DNA of 64,000 nt from Hormiphora californensis (GCA_020137815.1 CM035354.1:1731495-1795494); one strand, 5' to 3'; shown: positions 11,224 to 24,530, counted from the first letter of the stretch. The notes: a model not told the origin generated them from the sequence alone. Translations and numbers: made by a program.

Positions 11224-13877
11224 TAACAGGTGGTGTTCATTAGAAGATCACATGTGCTTTCTAAATTAATGGTTTTACATGATCAATTCGACACTATAAT
11301 GTCTCAAAATATATGAGGACATTAATTTTTATTTTAATGAAGGAATGATAAGTCTTTCTTTGTCTCTCGCTAGATTCCGATTTTACTCATTTGGGGTGAC
11401 AACTTCAAAAAATCCGACTTTAGTGGGATTTTGTTAATTGCAATAAGGATTCAAGATCTTCTTTGATTATTTCCAATGACGACAATGTCAAAAAAGATAA
11501 GTTGATTAACATTCTCTCGTCCAATTTACCTCCTGTCACACACAGGGAGAGATTTTACTGCAATGACAGCTGTTAACGATGTCAATCTACATCTGTATCT
11601 AGTGTATTGAAGGAGGTGTATCTGGCTATAAAGCTAAATCATTGTTGAGTTACCCAACAACTAAATCATGCTTTGACCTGATTAATAATTATTGTGGTTT
11701 AAACTCTTGATGAACTCTTGATTAATTAGGCCTAATCTATACATTGCGGTGAACTGCTTGTGGTTTAACCTCATAAAGTAGTGCTCCATCATTATTTGTT
11801 CAGATTCTATATCTGGCCTATACGATATGGTCGTTGTTTGTTGACTTACATATAATACTCTTGTATAACTGATCGTCATCTGCTGTAGGTACCTTTTTAC
11901 CTAGCTACTAGCTTCGCATGGTCTGATGAGCAATATCATTGGTAGCCGCACAGATTACAGATTACAGATCATGGTTGATGGTGTAGGTAGTTAGCAGTTA
12001 AACTATTGAATGAGAGAACAAAACATATATCCATTCCAATGTTACACCTGTGTGGTCATATTCTTATTCAGTTGGTTACTAGATGAATTAGCTAATATCC
12101 CAAAATATATCTTGTTCTTGTTAAAACCACCCATGGAGCGAAAGATTTATTCGTGATGCAGTGAGACGATGATTGATAAGGTAATATTTCACTCTACGCC
12201 CTATGTGGCACTCTGTGCTATGTACAGGTACTATGTGTGTGTAAAGTGGACTCCACTGTGGAGGAGAGAGAGGTAAGATGATACCCCTTATTTCGTTGTG
12301 GGACCTCATTACAAGAACTCTCTCTCTATCTATCTCTATCTATCTATCTCTCTCTTTCTCTCTCTCTCTGTGCACAACATACGTGTTCCCTCTCCCACCA
12401 TCTCTCCATGCCATCTCTCCCATGCCACCTCTCCCATGCCATCTCTCCCACGCCACCTCTCACATACCATCTCTCACATAGTCACCACATAATATGTTTT
12501 ACGTTTCGAAATGGTTTCCTCTGTACAGTTTTTCTGATTTTATCTCGGCTAGCTTTGGTTACTCGCGGTTACTCGTTCCCATGGCAACGAAGCCTATATT
12601 TTTACTAATTTGTGTGCAGCTCTGCTCGCCCATATTTTTTCATTTCCTCCTTCATTTAAAGAAACCCAATCGCTTCAATATATGCCTAATATGCTGTAGT
12701 ATGCAGATCCTCCTACCCTCTCTCACTCAGACCTCTTATATTGCTCGCCAACTGGTAACATCCATTATGCAATTTCGCAAAGCTGAACAAAGTGATATAG
12801 GGGAGACTTGGCCAATGTGATATATTCACTTTGTTGTTGTCGTGATTCTATGTGATTCCACTTTCGGGTTATAGGGCAATTGTCCTTTTGGTCGAGTTGT
12901 AAAGCCACTATATCTTTCTCTCTGTTTTCTCTCTGTTTTCTCTCTGTTTTCTCTCTTAACCTCTCACGTTGCATCATGTTGAGTAAGGGGTAAGATACAA
13001 TTCAGTATGCAATTCAGTCTCCCCTACTCACAAGTAAAATACACATAGCACTGTACTGACGTGACTTGGTACGCGGCTTGAACTTGGATCTCTGCAGTAA
13101 TTATAATTATTTGTGTGCTACATTCATAAAATATATAATGTCATAATTCTCGGAAAGCCGCTCAGTTCAATAAATTTGGCTTCAAAAGATTTTAATCTCC
13201 CCGAGAGAGAAAGAAGCTTGCAGATGATATAACCCGATTATAGAAGACAATATAGCGCAGTAATAGCTTACTTTAAAAACAAAGGAAACCATTTTTTTAT
13301 AAATGATGAATCAATTGTCTCTAAACTCTATATATTAGTCTAGTTAGAGTCTAGTTGGTTTCCTCTCTCCTAGTTTTTCAGAAACCATAAACAAGATGGA
13401 GAGCGCTGAAATTGTATCCTTTTTCATCCGTGCCAAGTTAGAATGCCGCGTCGACTTTAGGTAGCACTATACTATTATTAATATACTATTATTATTAGCA
13501 TATATTTCCTCCGGTCCCAGTAATAATGGGAGTTGGATTTTATACTAGCTAATACACAGTTGGAGCTAGTGCACAGTCTCGCATCTATATGTTATGTATA
13601 GTACTGCAACAGCAATCTGTATGCAGAGATTTCTTCGCATGTGGATGTGAGATGTGTTAAAGCTCACTCCCAGCTGTGCAGTTGTTGTAGTACTGCAGGA
13701 TATAATATGTCGTGTGGGGTTCTCTCTCCCTCCCATCGGCACCACTTTGTACATGATATTTCGAGTTACCAAACATGTGACTTTGTACATGACATTTCGA
13801 GTTACCAAACATGTACCACTTTGTAAAGTGACATGTGACTAGAAGTTTGGATCATTTGGTGAGTTGTAACACATATG
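11224..13877. other. Gene-poor stretch
   Basis: AT-rich sequence with a short CT/TATC microsatellite at about 12,318-12,370, an 11-12 base CCATCTCTCCCATG-type tandem near 12,405-12,480, three copies of TCTCTCTGTTTTC near 12,915-12,955, and a 40-bp direct repeat pair near 13,748-13,828. I see no supportable gene. Confidence 0.5.
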
Positions 13878-14063
13878 TAACAGTGCTGCTTGCAGTCAAA
13901 ATACGGTAACGCAAAATACAGTAAGGAGCCGCGCACGGTGCATAATGCGCGGCAAAAAGTTCATGTGTCAGCACGTACTAGCGCCCTGATTGGTCACGGT
14001 TGCGCGTCGTCTTACTGTATCTTCGTTTTCCATTACCGTTTTCCCACTACAAGCGACCGTGTC
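13878..14063. mobile_element. MITE of the ACTACAAGCGACCGTGT family, copy 1
   Basis: About 186 bp with inverted ends (TAACAGTGCTGCTTGCAGT and ACTACAAGCGACCGTGT). It is the reverse complement of the element at 27,858-28,043 with few differences, including a shared core AGCGCCCTGATTGGTCACGG. TA-like flanks. Confidence 0.85.
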
Positions 14064-14530
14064 ATGAGTACTAATGCACTGGGCCATTATATTATTCCTA
14101 ATTGGTATAATGGCAGTACTAGTAATACAGTACGTGTACTATAGCCTTTATCCCCCCTGGCAGCCTGTATTGCCTAATTCTATTTTTATCCCACACCTAT
14201 CTTTATCGCGGCCACAAGTTTTCAATTATTGACACCGTGTGTCATCCAATAATTTGTTGTGTGTCATTAGTTGATAGTGTGGGGCGGTCACCACCTAGTT
14301 GAGACACATCAGAGAGCGGCTGTGCGGCATCAGTCTGAGCTGCCAGTTGAAATATAAACATGGGTGGATGACAGTTTAATAGGCTGGATGATGTGTATTG
14401 ATAGTGGTGAAACAACGATTAACGGTGATTTGTAGTACACTGTTTCAGAGTACACTTCGTGAGAGAGAAAGAGAGGGAGAGCCCTGCACTGTTGTTGATC
14501 ACGTGTAAATGGGTCTAACCGGAAGCTGAT

Positions 14531-14557
14531 CTCTCTCTCTCTCTCTCCCTCTCCCTC

Positions 14558-14632
<75 letters not shown>
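14531..14632. repeat. (CT)n microsatellite
   Basis: About 100 bp of CT dinucleotides with a few TATC and CCCT interruptions. Confidence 0.95.
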
Positions 14633-14637
<5 letters not shown>

Positions 14638-14729
14638 TCCCACGACCGAGGGCCAGCGTTTAATAGAGCGCAATTAGACTTGATTACATGCACCGTTTCT
14701 TCTTGCACCCACTTTCCTTCCCGGTTGCT

Positions 14730-15793
14730 TCTCTCTATCTCTCTATCTCTGTCTCTCTCTCTCTCCCTCTCTCTGTCTCTCCCTCTCTCCCTCTCTCCCT
14801 CTTTCTATCTCTCACTCTCCATCTATTTCTCTCTCTCCCATCTCTTCTTTTCTCTTCCGCATATCTTCATTCTCCCATTCAATTGTCTTAACAAGCACCT
14901 CGTGTTGCGGTGGTGCTGGGCTAATCAAGGCTTGGCAAATATACTTCTTTTTTGACACACGGCCCGGTATTAATTAGGTCCTCCGAGGGAGAGCCCGCAA
15001 ATGTTGTTTTATCAGTGTAAAAAGGGTTTTTACCGGAAGCTGACTCTCTCTCTCTCTCTCCCTCTCCCCTCCTCTCCTCTACTCTCTCTAAACTCTCTCT
15101 TTTCTCTCTCTCTTCTCCCTCAAACTCTCTCCCCCTCTTTTCTCTCTCAAACCCCCCCACGACCGAGGGCCCCGCGTTTTTAAAAGGCGCAATTAGCCTT
15201 GATTTTCCCCCCCCCCCCCTTCCCTCATTTCCCCCCCCCGCCTCTCTTCCCCTCTTCCCCCCTCATCTCCCCTCCTCTCCCCTCCCCCCCCCCCCCCCTC
15301 TCTCTCGTCTCTCCTGGCTCTCTCTCCTCTCCTGTCTCCTCTCCACCCTCTCCTCTCCTCCTCTCGACTCGTCTCTCTCTCTCTCTCTCTCATCCTCTCT
15401 CACTCTCTCTCGTCTCTCCGGGGTCTCCCTCTCGTCCCCCCTCGTCTCTCCTGTCTCTCGTCTCCATCCTTCGCTCTCGGGCTCTCGTCTCTCTGCCTCT
15501 CCTCCTCACAAATCTCTCTCTCTTCTTCACCCTCCTTCTCCGTCTCATCGTGTTGTCTCACACATGTAGCTCTCCTCATCTGTCCAATTCCACATCCCTC
15601 TCTTCTCCCTCACTCTCTCGCCAATCCTCTGACATCTCTCTCTCTCTTCTCTCTCAGTCTTCCGGTCATGTCTCACGGTCTCTCTCTGCTCTCCTCTCTC
15701 CTCTTCAATCTCCCCTCCTCTCTCTCCTCTCACGTCTCCTCTCCATCTCTCCGTCCTCACCACTCAGAACTCCTCTCCTCCTCTCTCTGTCTC

Positions 15794-15825
<32 letters not shown>

Positions 15826-17280
15826 GACTCTCAATCTACTTCCCTCGTTCTCTCGATCTCCATCTCGTCGCTCTCCGCCTCTCTCTCTCATCTCTCCTCC
15901 ATTCTCCTCTCTCTCTCTCTCTCTCTCTCAAATCTTTCCATACCCGTTCATTCTACGCATCCACAGCATCACTCTCTCAAGCCTCTCGAAAAATCTCTCT
16001 CTCTCTCTACTCTCTCCTCTCTCTCTCTGCCCTCCTCCTCCCCTCTCTCTCCCGATCTCCTCATTCCCTCTCTCACTCCCCTCATCGTTCCCGTCATCGT
16101 CCCCTCTGTCTCTCGTTCTTCATCTCTCTCTCCGCTCTCTTCTCTTCTAAACGTTCTCTCTCTCTCTTCTCTCCCCATCTCACTCTCTCTCCTCGTCTCT
16201 CACGTCTCGCTCCCTCAGATGTGTTTCCGTCCCTCCTAGTAAAATATCCTCTCTCTCCTCAGTCTACATCCTCTCTTGTCTCTCTCTCCATCCGATCCCT
16301 CTCGTCCTCTCTATCTCCTCTCTCTCTTCATCTCAATCCTCTGGGTTATCCTCCGTCATCTGCTCTCTCTCCTCTCTCTCCCTACGTTCTAATCGACTCT
16401 CTCTCCTCTCTCTCTCCCTACCGCTCGCTCGTCTCTCTCGTCTCTCCCCTCCCAGCAAGCTCTCTCTTCTCTTCTCTCGTCTTTTTCGCCGTACAAGTCT
16501 CACCCGTCTCCATCTCTCGCCTCTCGTCTCTTTCCCTCGTTCTGTCCCTCCTCAGCTTCCTCCCTCTCCTCTTCTTCTCTCAGTCTCCTCTTCCTACTCT
16601 CTCTCTCTCTGTCTTCTCCTCTTTCCCTCATAGCCCTGCCGTGGTGGACTTCTCTCCTCTCTCTCGTCTCTCTCTCGTCGCTCTCCTCTCTTCTTCTTCC
16701 AAATCTCTCTGCGTCTCTCTCTCTCTCCTCGTCCGTCCCTCTCCCATCTCAGTTCCTCCTTCGATGCTCTCCTTCTCTCTCTCTCCTTCATTCATCATCC
16801 CCATCTCTCTCTCTCTCTCTCTCTCTCTCCTCTCTCTTTCTCCTCTCCTCTCATCTCTCTCTCCCTCCTCCATCTCTCTCTCCTCTCCCCTCTCCACTCC
16901 TCCTCTCTCTCTCCTCTCGATGTCAAATCCCTACGACTCTCCCTCGTCGCTCGTCTTTCTCGTTCCCTCTCTCTCTCTCTCATCTCAGTCTCGTCTCAGT
17001 CCCTCCTCTCTCTCTCTCTCCCTCCTCTCTCTCTCTCTCGCTCACCTCATCCCTCCATGCTCTCATCTCTCTTCCTCTCCTCTCATTCTCCCTCATGTCC
17101 TCTCGTTCGTCTCATCAGCTGTCACTATTCAAGATGTCGAGTGACAGTCTCTCTCTCTCTCTCTCTCCCAATCTCTCTCCTCTCTCTCATCTCCTCTCAT
17201 CCTCTCTCTCGTCGCTCGTCTCTCTCTCCTCTTCCTCTACAAATCTCTCACCTCTCTCTCTCTCTTATCTCTCCCCTGCT
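14730..17280. repeat. 2.5-kb pyrimidine tract
   Basis: The plus strand is almost entirely C and T, mostly imperfect CTCTCTCC. Long Ser/Leu/Pro and Arg/Glu frames through it are artefacts of composition. At 14,985-15,215 it contains a noisy second copy of the unit at 14,470-14,700 (shared anchors ACCGGAAGCTGA, CACGACCGAGGGCC, GCGCAATTAG). Confidence 0.9.
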
Positions 17281-17699
17281 GCAGTCTGTCTATTTGTGTG
17301 GATATATCATCATGTATCACATAACAAGATCTCAGATTGTATCTCTGCTGAGATGCACTGTATCTCTGCAGCTGTACTGTACGCTGTATCTCTGCTGCAC
17401 TGAGATTATATGAGATCTCCATGATACTACCCCCTAACTCACTATACTAAACTACCCACCCCCTCACTAACCCTACCGAACTAAACTAAAACCCCACCCC
17501 CCTGCACTGTTTTCGAGTTTGCATGATCGCCTACTACTATGAGATACTGTCGAGTTTGTGCACTAATGATAATAATTGTTTGCAGTACTGAATACGTAAA
17601 TCCTTTAACTGCCTCTTTGCGTTCGCAGTTGTTAAGATATTGGGGAAGACCTGCAAAAATAATATGAATTACTCAGTACTCTCGTGATTGGCCCTAAAA

Positions 17700-18310
17700 T
17701 CAGGTAAATTTTAGAATTGCTTGTTTCATTAGTTTTTCCCAAATTGAATGGCTTCTTTCAAAAATTCTTCTTTGCCTTCGAAAAAAAAAGTTGCTTGTTT
17801 CACAATAGTTTTCCCAAATAAATGGCCTTCCTGCCTTCTTTCTTGTTCTTTTTTCGTTTTTATCAAATGGCCTTTCTCTTCTTTCTTCTTTACTTCTTCT
17901 TTTTCTATTCTTTCCTTCTTTTCTTTGCCTTCGACGAATCTTTTCTTTTTTTTCTTTTTCTTTTCTTCTTTTTCTTTTCTCCACCCACGAAAAATCGAAC
18001 AATGAATGCCTTCTCTTCTTTTCTTCTTTTTTTCTAATTGAATGGCCTCTCCTGTCTTTGCTCGAAAATGGTCCTTCTTTCTTTGCCTCCGAACTGAAAA
18101 AAACTTCTTTCTTTCTTTTTCTTATTTTTCTTTTGTCTTTGCTTTTTTCTTTTTGCCCTTTGCCTCGAAAAAAAAAAAAAATTTTGCTCGACAGAAAACC
18201 TTCTTTTGCTTTGCTTCCTTTCCTTTCTTCTTTTCTTCTTCTTTGCTTCGTAATTTTTTCTTTGCTTTCGTTCTCGAAAAATTCGAAAACACATTGAAAA
18301 CAAAAACAGT
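17700..18310. repeat. T-rich TTCTTT low-complexity region
   Basis: About 600 bp rich in TTCTTTTCTT with recurring TTCGAAAA and GAATGGCCT motifs. Lys/Arg/Glu or Phe/Ser frames are compositional. It may be a degenerate repeat array. Confidence 0.7.
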
Positions 18311-20239
18311 TCAAAACCTGTGAGGTCCTCTGCCAGAGGATGTATGTTGAATAAATATATGCACAGGTCTTCTTTCTCCCCTTCTCTCTTTCTCTCTCTC
18401 CCTCTCTCCCTCTCTCTTTCTCTCTCTTTCTCTCGTACAAAATTGCATATTTGAGGCTCCAGCTGCTTTGTTTGAATAGGAGCTAGGGGCCGGGGCTGAA
18501 TGTGATATACCTTATGCTTGTGTTTATTGTGTGTAGCTCCCACCCTATACACTGTATATAGAAGGGGAAGCTGTGGGTGTTTCGTCGTGAGAGCTCAGTA
18601 GGCTCCTTTTTACCCCTCCTCCATCGTCTCTTTTACATGTTATACTACTGATCATTCGCTGTAGGATATCACAAAGGAATTGGTTTAGCAATCCGAGAGG
18701 ATAGGGTTTCGTTGGGTTATAGACCTTTTGAAAACAGTTCCTCCATATAATTACAAGCGGCGGTGTGACTCCTCTGAGGACTGAGACTGCTCTGTGACCG
18801 GGGCCCGCGGGGGAGGGGGTGGCATACAGTTAGATGTTGAGCCCCACCTCCACTGTGACTGCTCTGAGATTCGATCATTCCACGCCACTGCAGGCAACTA
18901 TGGCAGTGGACTTCTCCTGTCTGAAGAAATGCCTCAAAGCTGTTCGATAGTTGATTTTCCCATTGTCCTAACTCCCATGTGGCTTCCAGCTTTCTTCCCC
19001 ACCGAATGATTTGTCTCTGAGTGTTTCCAAAATATATAGTTTTAGTTTTAATGTATTCTCCATGTTTTATTTGTCTTCCATCTTATCTAGTGCATATAGA
19101 ACATATATGTTTCACCCTCACCTTAATCTTTTTAGCGGCTGTTATCCCTAAATCGGTGTGTGTGTTATTTTGTTGCTGCATCAAAGCATACCTAGTGACT
19201 CGGGTTCTTCTTGCGTACAGTGCACTACTTGTAGTGGGAATACTGAATAATACGGTAGATCTGACCATTACGGTTTCTTGGCGTTGCCTGAATAACACAG
19301 GGCGGGGTCCTATATAAAATCTTGCTAGTACTCATTATCCACTCATATTGAGACTTGATGTGGGAACGTTAAAATTATGTAGTTACTTCTATCAGAGCAT
19401 TGGCCTGACTAGGTTACTTCTCCTTTCGTCCATGTGAATTAGCAGCTGATTGGCCTTGGTGTATAAATTAACTATTACACTTGAGTTACTAATTCCTCCT
19501 ATAGTGTACTATTTCCTTCCTTGTATCTCTACTGTGGCAATTCTTGTTGAGGAAGGGGTTACTCAACAAGTGGCTTCGTCTTCTTGTTCTTCTTCTTCGT
19601 AGAAGTGGCAATTCGTCATCATATTGTGCTACTCGATACTCGTTTCTTCTCTGAGTACAGCTGCTGTTATATGATATATTCAATATGTTCATTTCCTTTA
19701 TCAGTTTGTGTGTACTGTGTAATATTGAGTTTACAGATGGTAATATAATATGTCGCATATGCTTTCATGTCAGAGAGAGAGAGAGAGGGGGGAGGGAGAG
19801 GGAGAGGGAGAGAGAGGGAGAGAGAGAGGGAGAGAGAGGGAGAGAGAGAGAGGGAGCGAGAGATCAGGGATCGTATCACGTGTATCATATGATTTGTTAT
19901 CGGATTTGATGAATCACCAATCACCATGGCCACTCTATACTATTGTCACATAGCTACTGGGGGAGATATCATATATTGTCACACAGCTACAGCTACTGGG
20001 GGAGATATCATATATTGTCACACAGCTACAGCTACTGGGGGAGATATCATATATACTATCCTTCTATTGACCTATATATCCCTCTGTGTGTGTGACAAGA
20101 CCTCCTACTGTATCCTCCCTATATCACAATATCCTGATATGATCATATTGTGTGAGAGTAGCTCTCTAATTGCAGTGCTCTCTATTTCTATAGAACTATC
20201 TCTCTCCCTGCTGCAAGTTACCAGATCTTTGTAGTACAC

Positions 20240-20323
<84 letters not shown>

Positions 20324-21640
20324 GGTCTGCAGTACCGCTATACCACCAGTGTTCGATATCAGAACTCATATATCTTTGATAGCATAATATGACGTATATT
20401 TGCCACAATTGATTGAAGCCTTTCATCACAACATGCTAAACTGTTTGGTAATATTATATTTAATGACCATGTGCCTTTGTACTCAAGCCGCATTCTAATT
20501 TGGGCACTGATATCAATTACTTAGCTCTGATTGTGGAATACTTTATTATCTTATCTGAGCGTCAACTGTCGTCTTTTCCAGCGAGTCCAGTAGTAGTAGT
20601 AGTATAATTGCAGGGTGGTATTTCCACGTGAACAGTACTGGGTAGTAGTACGTGATCACCACACACACACTGGCGGGGGAGTTGTTGTCGAGAAACTGGC
20701 GGTGGGAGTGGAAGTGCTGCTTAATTGTGTTTTCGGCAAATGACCAGAAAGGCGCAGAGAAGGAGGGAGAGAGACAGAGAGAAACAGAAAGGGAGAGAGA
20801 CATAGAGGCAGAGAGAGAAACAGAAAGGGAGAGAGGGACATTGAGAGAGGGAGAGAGGGAGAAACTGACAGCTGTAGAATGATCAGTGTGTTGCAGCAGC
20901 TGTTCAGTCGTACATTATTGATGTTATATTGCCAGATCTCCTGCTATGCTGTCTCCATGCACTAAAGTCGGATTTTTTTAAACTGTCACCCCCCTGGGTG
21001 GTCCGTGCACGAGTTTTTATTTGCACGTCGGAAACTTGTTTTCGCTCTCACGCCTTTGTTTCTTGACCAATTTCTTCGAACCAAGGTTTTACGGACTCAC
21101 AAAATTATGCTCTTTCCGATGATATGCGGTTTTTTGCCGAAAAGTGAGAGAAAGTGGGGGCTGTCACGCGCAAATACGACTCCGCACGTGAAAAGGGGGG
21201 TTACAGTTTCAAAAATCCGACTTTACATACCAGCCGACTGGCAATGTCAAGAAGAGTACTGCAGCATATTGCTATCTTACTACTAGTAGTAGTAGTAGCA
21301 CTAGCTTGTACTATCCTCCTCCCTGTCCTCCTCCCTGCAACTATACAACTGCAGCTTCTTTTGCATCACACCGACACCGCCTGGCAGTTATTATTACATA
21401 TTCGGTATTAATATATTCCTTTTCCTGGAATAATATTCATCCCTTTTGTTCCCCCCCATATTATAGGATACACTAACTATATAGCGCCGTGCCTTAAAAT
21501 GTTCAGTCCCTATAGCTTCTGTTACAGTCCCTATTTTCTAATCGGCTTCCATGACATTGTTAATGCTTCTTTGTTGTTTAGTAAACAAACACACCTTCTT
21601 TGTGCATAATATAATACACAGACGTCTGTCATAATAGTTG
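18311..21640. other. Gene-poor stretch with tandem repeats
   Basis: No supportable gene. Contents: a GA-rich patch at 19,772-19,862; a roughly 42-bp tandem (GCTACTGGGGGAGATATCAT...) in about three copies at 19,945-20,060; a perfect (GA)n at 20,242-20,321; and GA-rich sequence at 20,756-20,870. A short frame at 21,245-21,411 begins with a hydrophobic, signal-like stretch (AILLLVVVVALACTILL), but I could not tie it to a splice donor. Confidence 0.5.
20242..20321. repeat. (GA)n microsatellite
   Basis: About 80 bp of uninterrupted GA dinucleotides. Confidence 0.97.
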
Positions 21641-22008
21641 GATTCACATCAAAGGCTTTTATGGTGTGATGGATTCAAAGCATTTTCCAAAAAGGCTGCT
21701 ACTGGAACTGCCAAATTGTTACAAATTAGTTTTGGCGGCAGCTCCTCGGCTAATCTGTTCTGTAAACTTTCTTTAGTTGTGTTTTCTCCAATGTACCTAT
21801 ATCAGTCTATTTTATATTATATTCGGCAGAAATCGGCCGATCTTGCACTGAGAAAATTAGTATACTGAGAAAAAAGAAGTGATGACGTGCGAGAGAGAGA
21901 GAGAGGGAGGGAGAAGAAAAGACATATAGCGAAAAACGTCTCATCAGTGACAGTAGCCTTTTTTTTCTCTTTCTTTTAGTATTCCGTGTGTAATTATCTG
22001 TTCTTTAG

Positions 22009-22524
22009 TTAATTTTCTTATCAAAGATTGACTATTGTAATATCTTGTACTATGGACTGCCACAACGAATCCTTCAAAATCTACAGAAGACTCTGAATTC
22101 CTGTATACGGTTTGTCTTTAATCTGAATGGTCATCAAGATGATTACATGGAGTATTTCAGAGAGGCTCACATTCTTCCGATACAGCAGAGATTAACTTTT
22201 AAGGCATGCCTGCTGGCTTACAAGATTGTTCGAGGAACTGCCCCTAGGTACTTGTTGGATCTGGTACCTAGGGATGAGGAATATGGATCACTGAGAATGA
22301 CGAGGGCTACAACTGTTCCAGACTTTTTCCGGCTAAAATATCCCAAACTGTCAAGTATCAATGCAAACTCGAAGTTGCGTCGAAGAAGACTTTCGGTGTT
22401 TCTTCCTGACGTATGGAATGATCTCCCCCTTGAGCTCAGATCAGTTCATCCTGTTGATCTGTTTAAGAAAAGACTAAAGACAAGGTTATTTCAGGAGGCA
22501 TTCGGATCTGCTTCAGAGTTGTAA
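22009..22524 (+). pseudogene. C-terminal fragment of LINE reverse transcriptase ORF2
   Basis: About 171 residues without a start codon. The segment SKIDYCNILYYGLP is the hallmark following the reverse transcriptase domain of jockey/CR1-type elements (usually S-R-L/F-D-Y-C-N). It continues with LQKTLNSCIRFVF, then LPIQQRLTFKACLLAYKI and a C-terminal WNDLPLELRS box. The frame is intact to its stop at 22,522-22,524, so the copy looks young, but it lacks the endonuclease and catalytic reverse transcriptase portions and cannot be functional alone. Confidence 0.88.
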
Positions 22525-22953
22525 TCGGAGGTGTCCTATCCTTCCCCTTTCCCGTGTCGAGCAGACAATTCTAGCATAGCAATTCCTTACTATTTCCCTT
22601 CCTAGGGCTATTATAGCAGGGGGGCTGCTGATGCAGTTGAGCTGACTTTTGTTTGTAGCATGAGGGCTGCTGGCTCTGTTTCTTTATCCAGATTTATAAT
22701 CTGTTATTTAATTGCAGCTAACAAGTTGTTTTCCAGAAGTTTATGTGTCCCGTTTTTCCTTAGGCTTTTTTTTCAATTTTTTGGAGTATATAATCAGTAG
22801 ATGTGTCTATTTTGTTCTAAGTGAGTCAGGATATTAACAATCTTGGTGTACCGCTCTGAATCTGGGCAGTGTTGGACTCATGTCAATGATCCAGCCCTGT
22901 CTGGACTGAGCGGTATACTAAAAACCCTTTATTATTATTATTATTATTATTAA
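22009..22953 (+). mobile_element. 5'-truncated non-LTR retrotransposon (LINE), 3' end
   Basis: The element keeps the last part of the reverse transcriptase ORF, a 3' UTR of about 400 bp and a terminal TTA/ATT microsatellite (22,929-22,953), the tail typical of CR1/jockey-like elements. The open frame begins abruptly after a stop at 22,006, consistent with 5' truncation on insertion. I did not find a convincing target-site duplication. Confidence 0.85.
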
Positions 22954-23374
22954 TTTGTCTAGTGGCATATCGAGATTTGATCTGTGTAGATCATCTTCTT
23001 TATTTAAATATAGATCTTTCGAAAAGGGTGTGATCATTACGCCATCGCTTTGGGAGAATTTATTCCGATAATCCTAAGAGAATCAGTAAAATTACCAGTT
23101 TTATAATGTACATGATGTATACTACTGGGAGTGTACACATGTGCTCTCTTTAAAGAGTGTGGTCTCTCTAATGACTGCTGAGAATTTCTCAACTACTTGC
23201 CAAATCTTTATCTCATGATCTACATAAATTCTCTCAGCTGCTCTTAAATCTTTTACAGTACTAGACTTTGTATGCTACATGTTTGTGAGGCTAACACCGC
23301 ATTTCAGTGCACTTGTCCTAAGGTATTATAGATCAAGTTTTGAATGTAATAACACCTGATCACCCCCTTTAGCA

Positions 23375-24082
23375 ATGGACGGTGGGACCAACAGAACGCT
23401 GTGTACACTGTACTACAATGCAGCGACCGGTAACTGTGCATCCTCCATGAAGGTCGGGGACTCCGCCTGGGAGTTCAATACTACCTGCCTCGATATTGAG
23501 GAGGAGGATTTCTATTTCGAGCAAGTTGAGGATGATTCTGGAATGTTAACGTGTTATGAGTGGGAGAGAACGCCCTTTTCTGACACAAAGATTATTATGC
23601 CAGCCATATTCTTTGTTCTACTATGTGTCCTACTAGGAATTATGATCTATAAATCTGTGTAAGTGTAAAATCACCCAACTGTAAAATACACTGTATTCTT
23701 GTTGAGTACTCAACAACTGTATTCTACATGTGTATGCATGTGTAATTTACTCAGTCATCTGATTAGATGTTTATGTCAAGAATTGTAAACAAGAGATCGA
23801 TTTATTGGATATAATTGCAGCAGACACAAAGATTACCTAATTGATATGTGTATAACAAGCAGTTCACTGTAATTGTATTTCAGGAAAGAGAGAGCGTTCA
23901 TTAGAAAACAGTACCTGGCGCATTACAAGGAACTAAAGTCAGGGAAGGATGACAAGACGATTAGTAAGCGGATCCCCCAGGAGCAGTTCACATGTGGGGG
24001 TATGACCATGACATTCCAAGTAGCCAGTAACCTCCAACAGAAGCAGCAGTCAAAGGAAGGAGGGGAAAGTAGTAATTGTTAG
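23375..24082 (+). CDS. Single-pass membrane protein, two exons seen (5' end may be missing)
   Basis: Exons 23,375-23,658 and 23,884-24,082 join in frame across a GTAAGT/TTTCAG intron and give 160 residues. From the ATG: an acidic Cys-containing ectodomain of about 73 residues with two N-glycosylation sequons (NRT, NTT) and four cysteines; a transmembrane helix IIMPAIFFVLLCVLLGIMIY; then a basic cytoplasmic tail (RKQYLAHYKELKSGKDDK) ending SSNC. There is no signal peptide at this ATG, and the exon is preceded by a good acceptor (CCCCCTTTAG, 23,363-23,372). Upstream exons carrying the signal peptide are therefore likely, perhaps beyond the LINE inserted at 22.0-22.95 kb. I do not recognise the family. 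Confidence 0.62.
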
Positions 24083-24146
24083 TGTTGTGTATCATGATAA
24101 CAATGTGGTCTCGGGTTTTTGGGTTCCCCCAGCATCATAATAATAA

Positions 24147-24250
24147 GTTTGTAACAGAATTACTGTGTAACAGAAACTGTGTAACAGAATTGCTGTGTAA
24201 CAGAAGCTGTGTAACAGAAGCTGTGTAACAGAAGCTGTGTAACAGACTGT
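24147..24250. repeat. Short tandem repeat GTGTAACAGAA-GCT
   Basis: Six to seven copies of a 14-15-base unit containing TGTGTAACAGAA lie just downstream of the membrane-protein stop, probably in its 3' UTR. Confidence 0.85.
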
Positions 24251-24530
24251 ATTTCTAGATCTCGTCTCTCATACCATTGACACTATATTATATGGCGGTT
24301 TTTAACATGGGGCGATTTATCACTAGACACATACATATTTTGTAATGAAAGAAGAAAAAGGTTAGTCATGATCAATTGTGACAATATTGTATCGAGAATA
24401 CGAACATTTTGATTGACGTAGATTTTATTAATATTTAAATTCTAACGCATGCAATTTAGTTTCTTATTTTACACTTTTTATGACTAGTGTGTAGATTATC
24501 GTTTCATTTTGTTGATTACTCAACAAATTA

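Noticed and set aside
15199-17144. Long Ser/Leu/Pro-rich frames
   Set aside because: Translation of a pyrimidine tract; no non-repeat segment of protein character.
17700-18440. 246-residue Lys/Arg/Glu-rich frame on the minus strand
   Set aside because: Composition follows a TTCTTT low-complexity tract; no start context, domain or splice evidence.
18794-19009. 71-residue frame at 18.8 kb with an internal Gly run
   Set aside because: No homology recognised, no splice sites in phase, no promoter signal.
21245-21411. Short frame with a signal-like hydrophobic start, considered as exon 1 of the 23.4-kb membrane protein
   Set aside because: No donor in the right phase was found and the downstream part is low-complexity; kept only as a remark.
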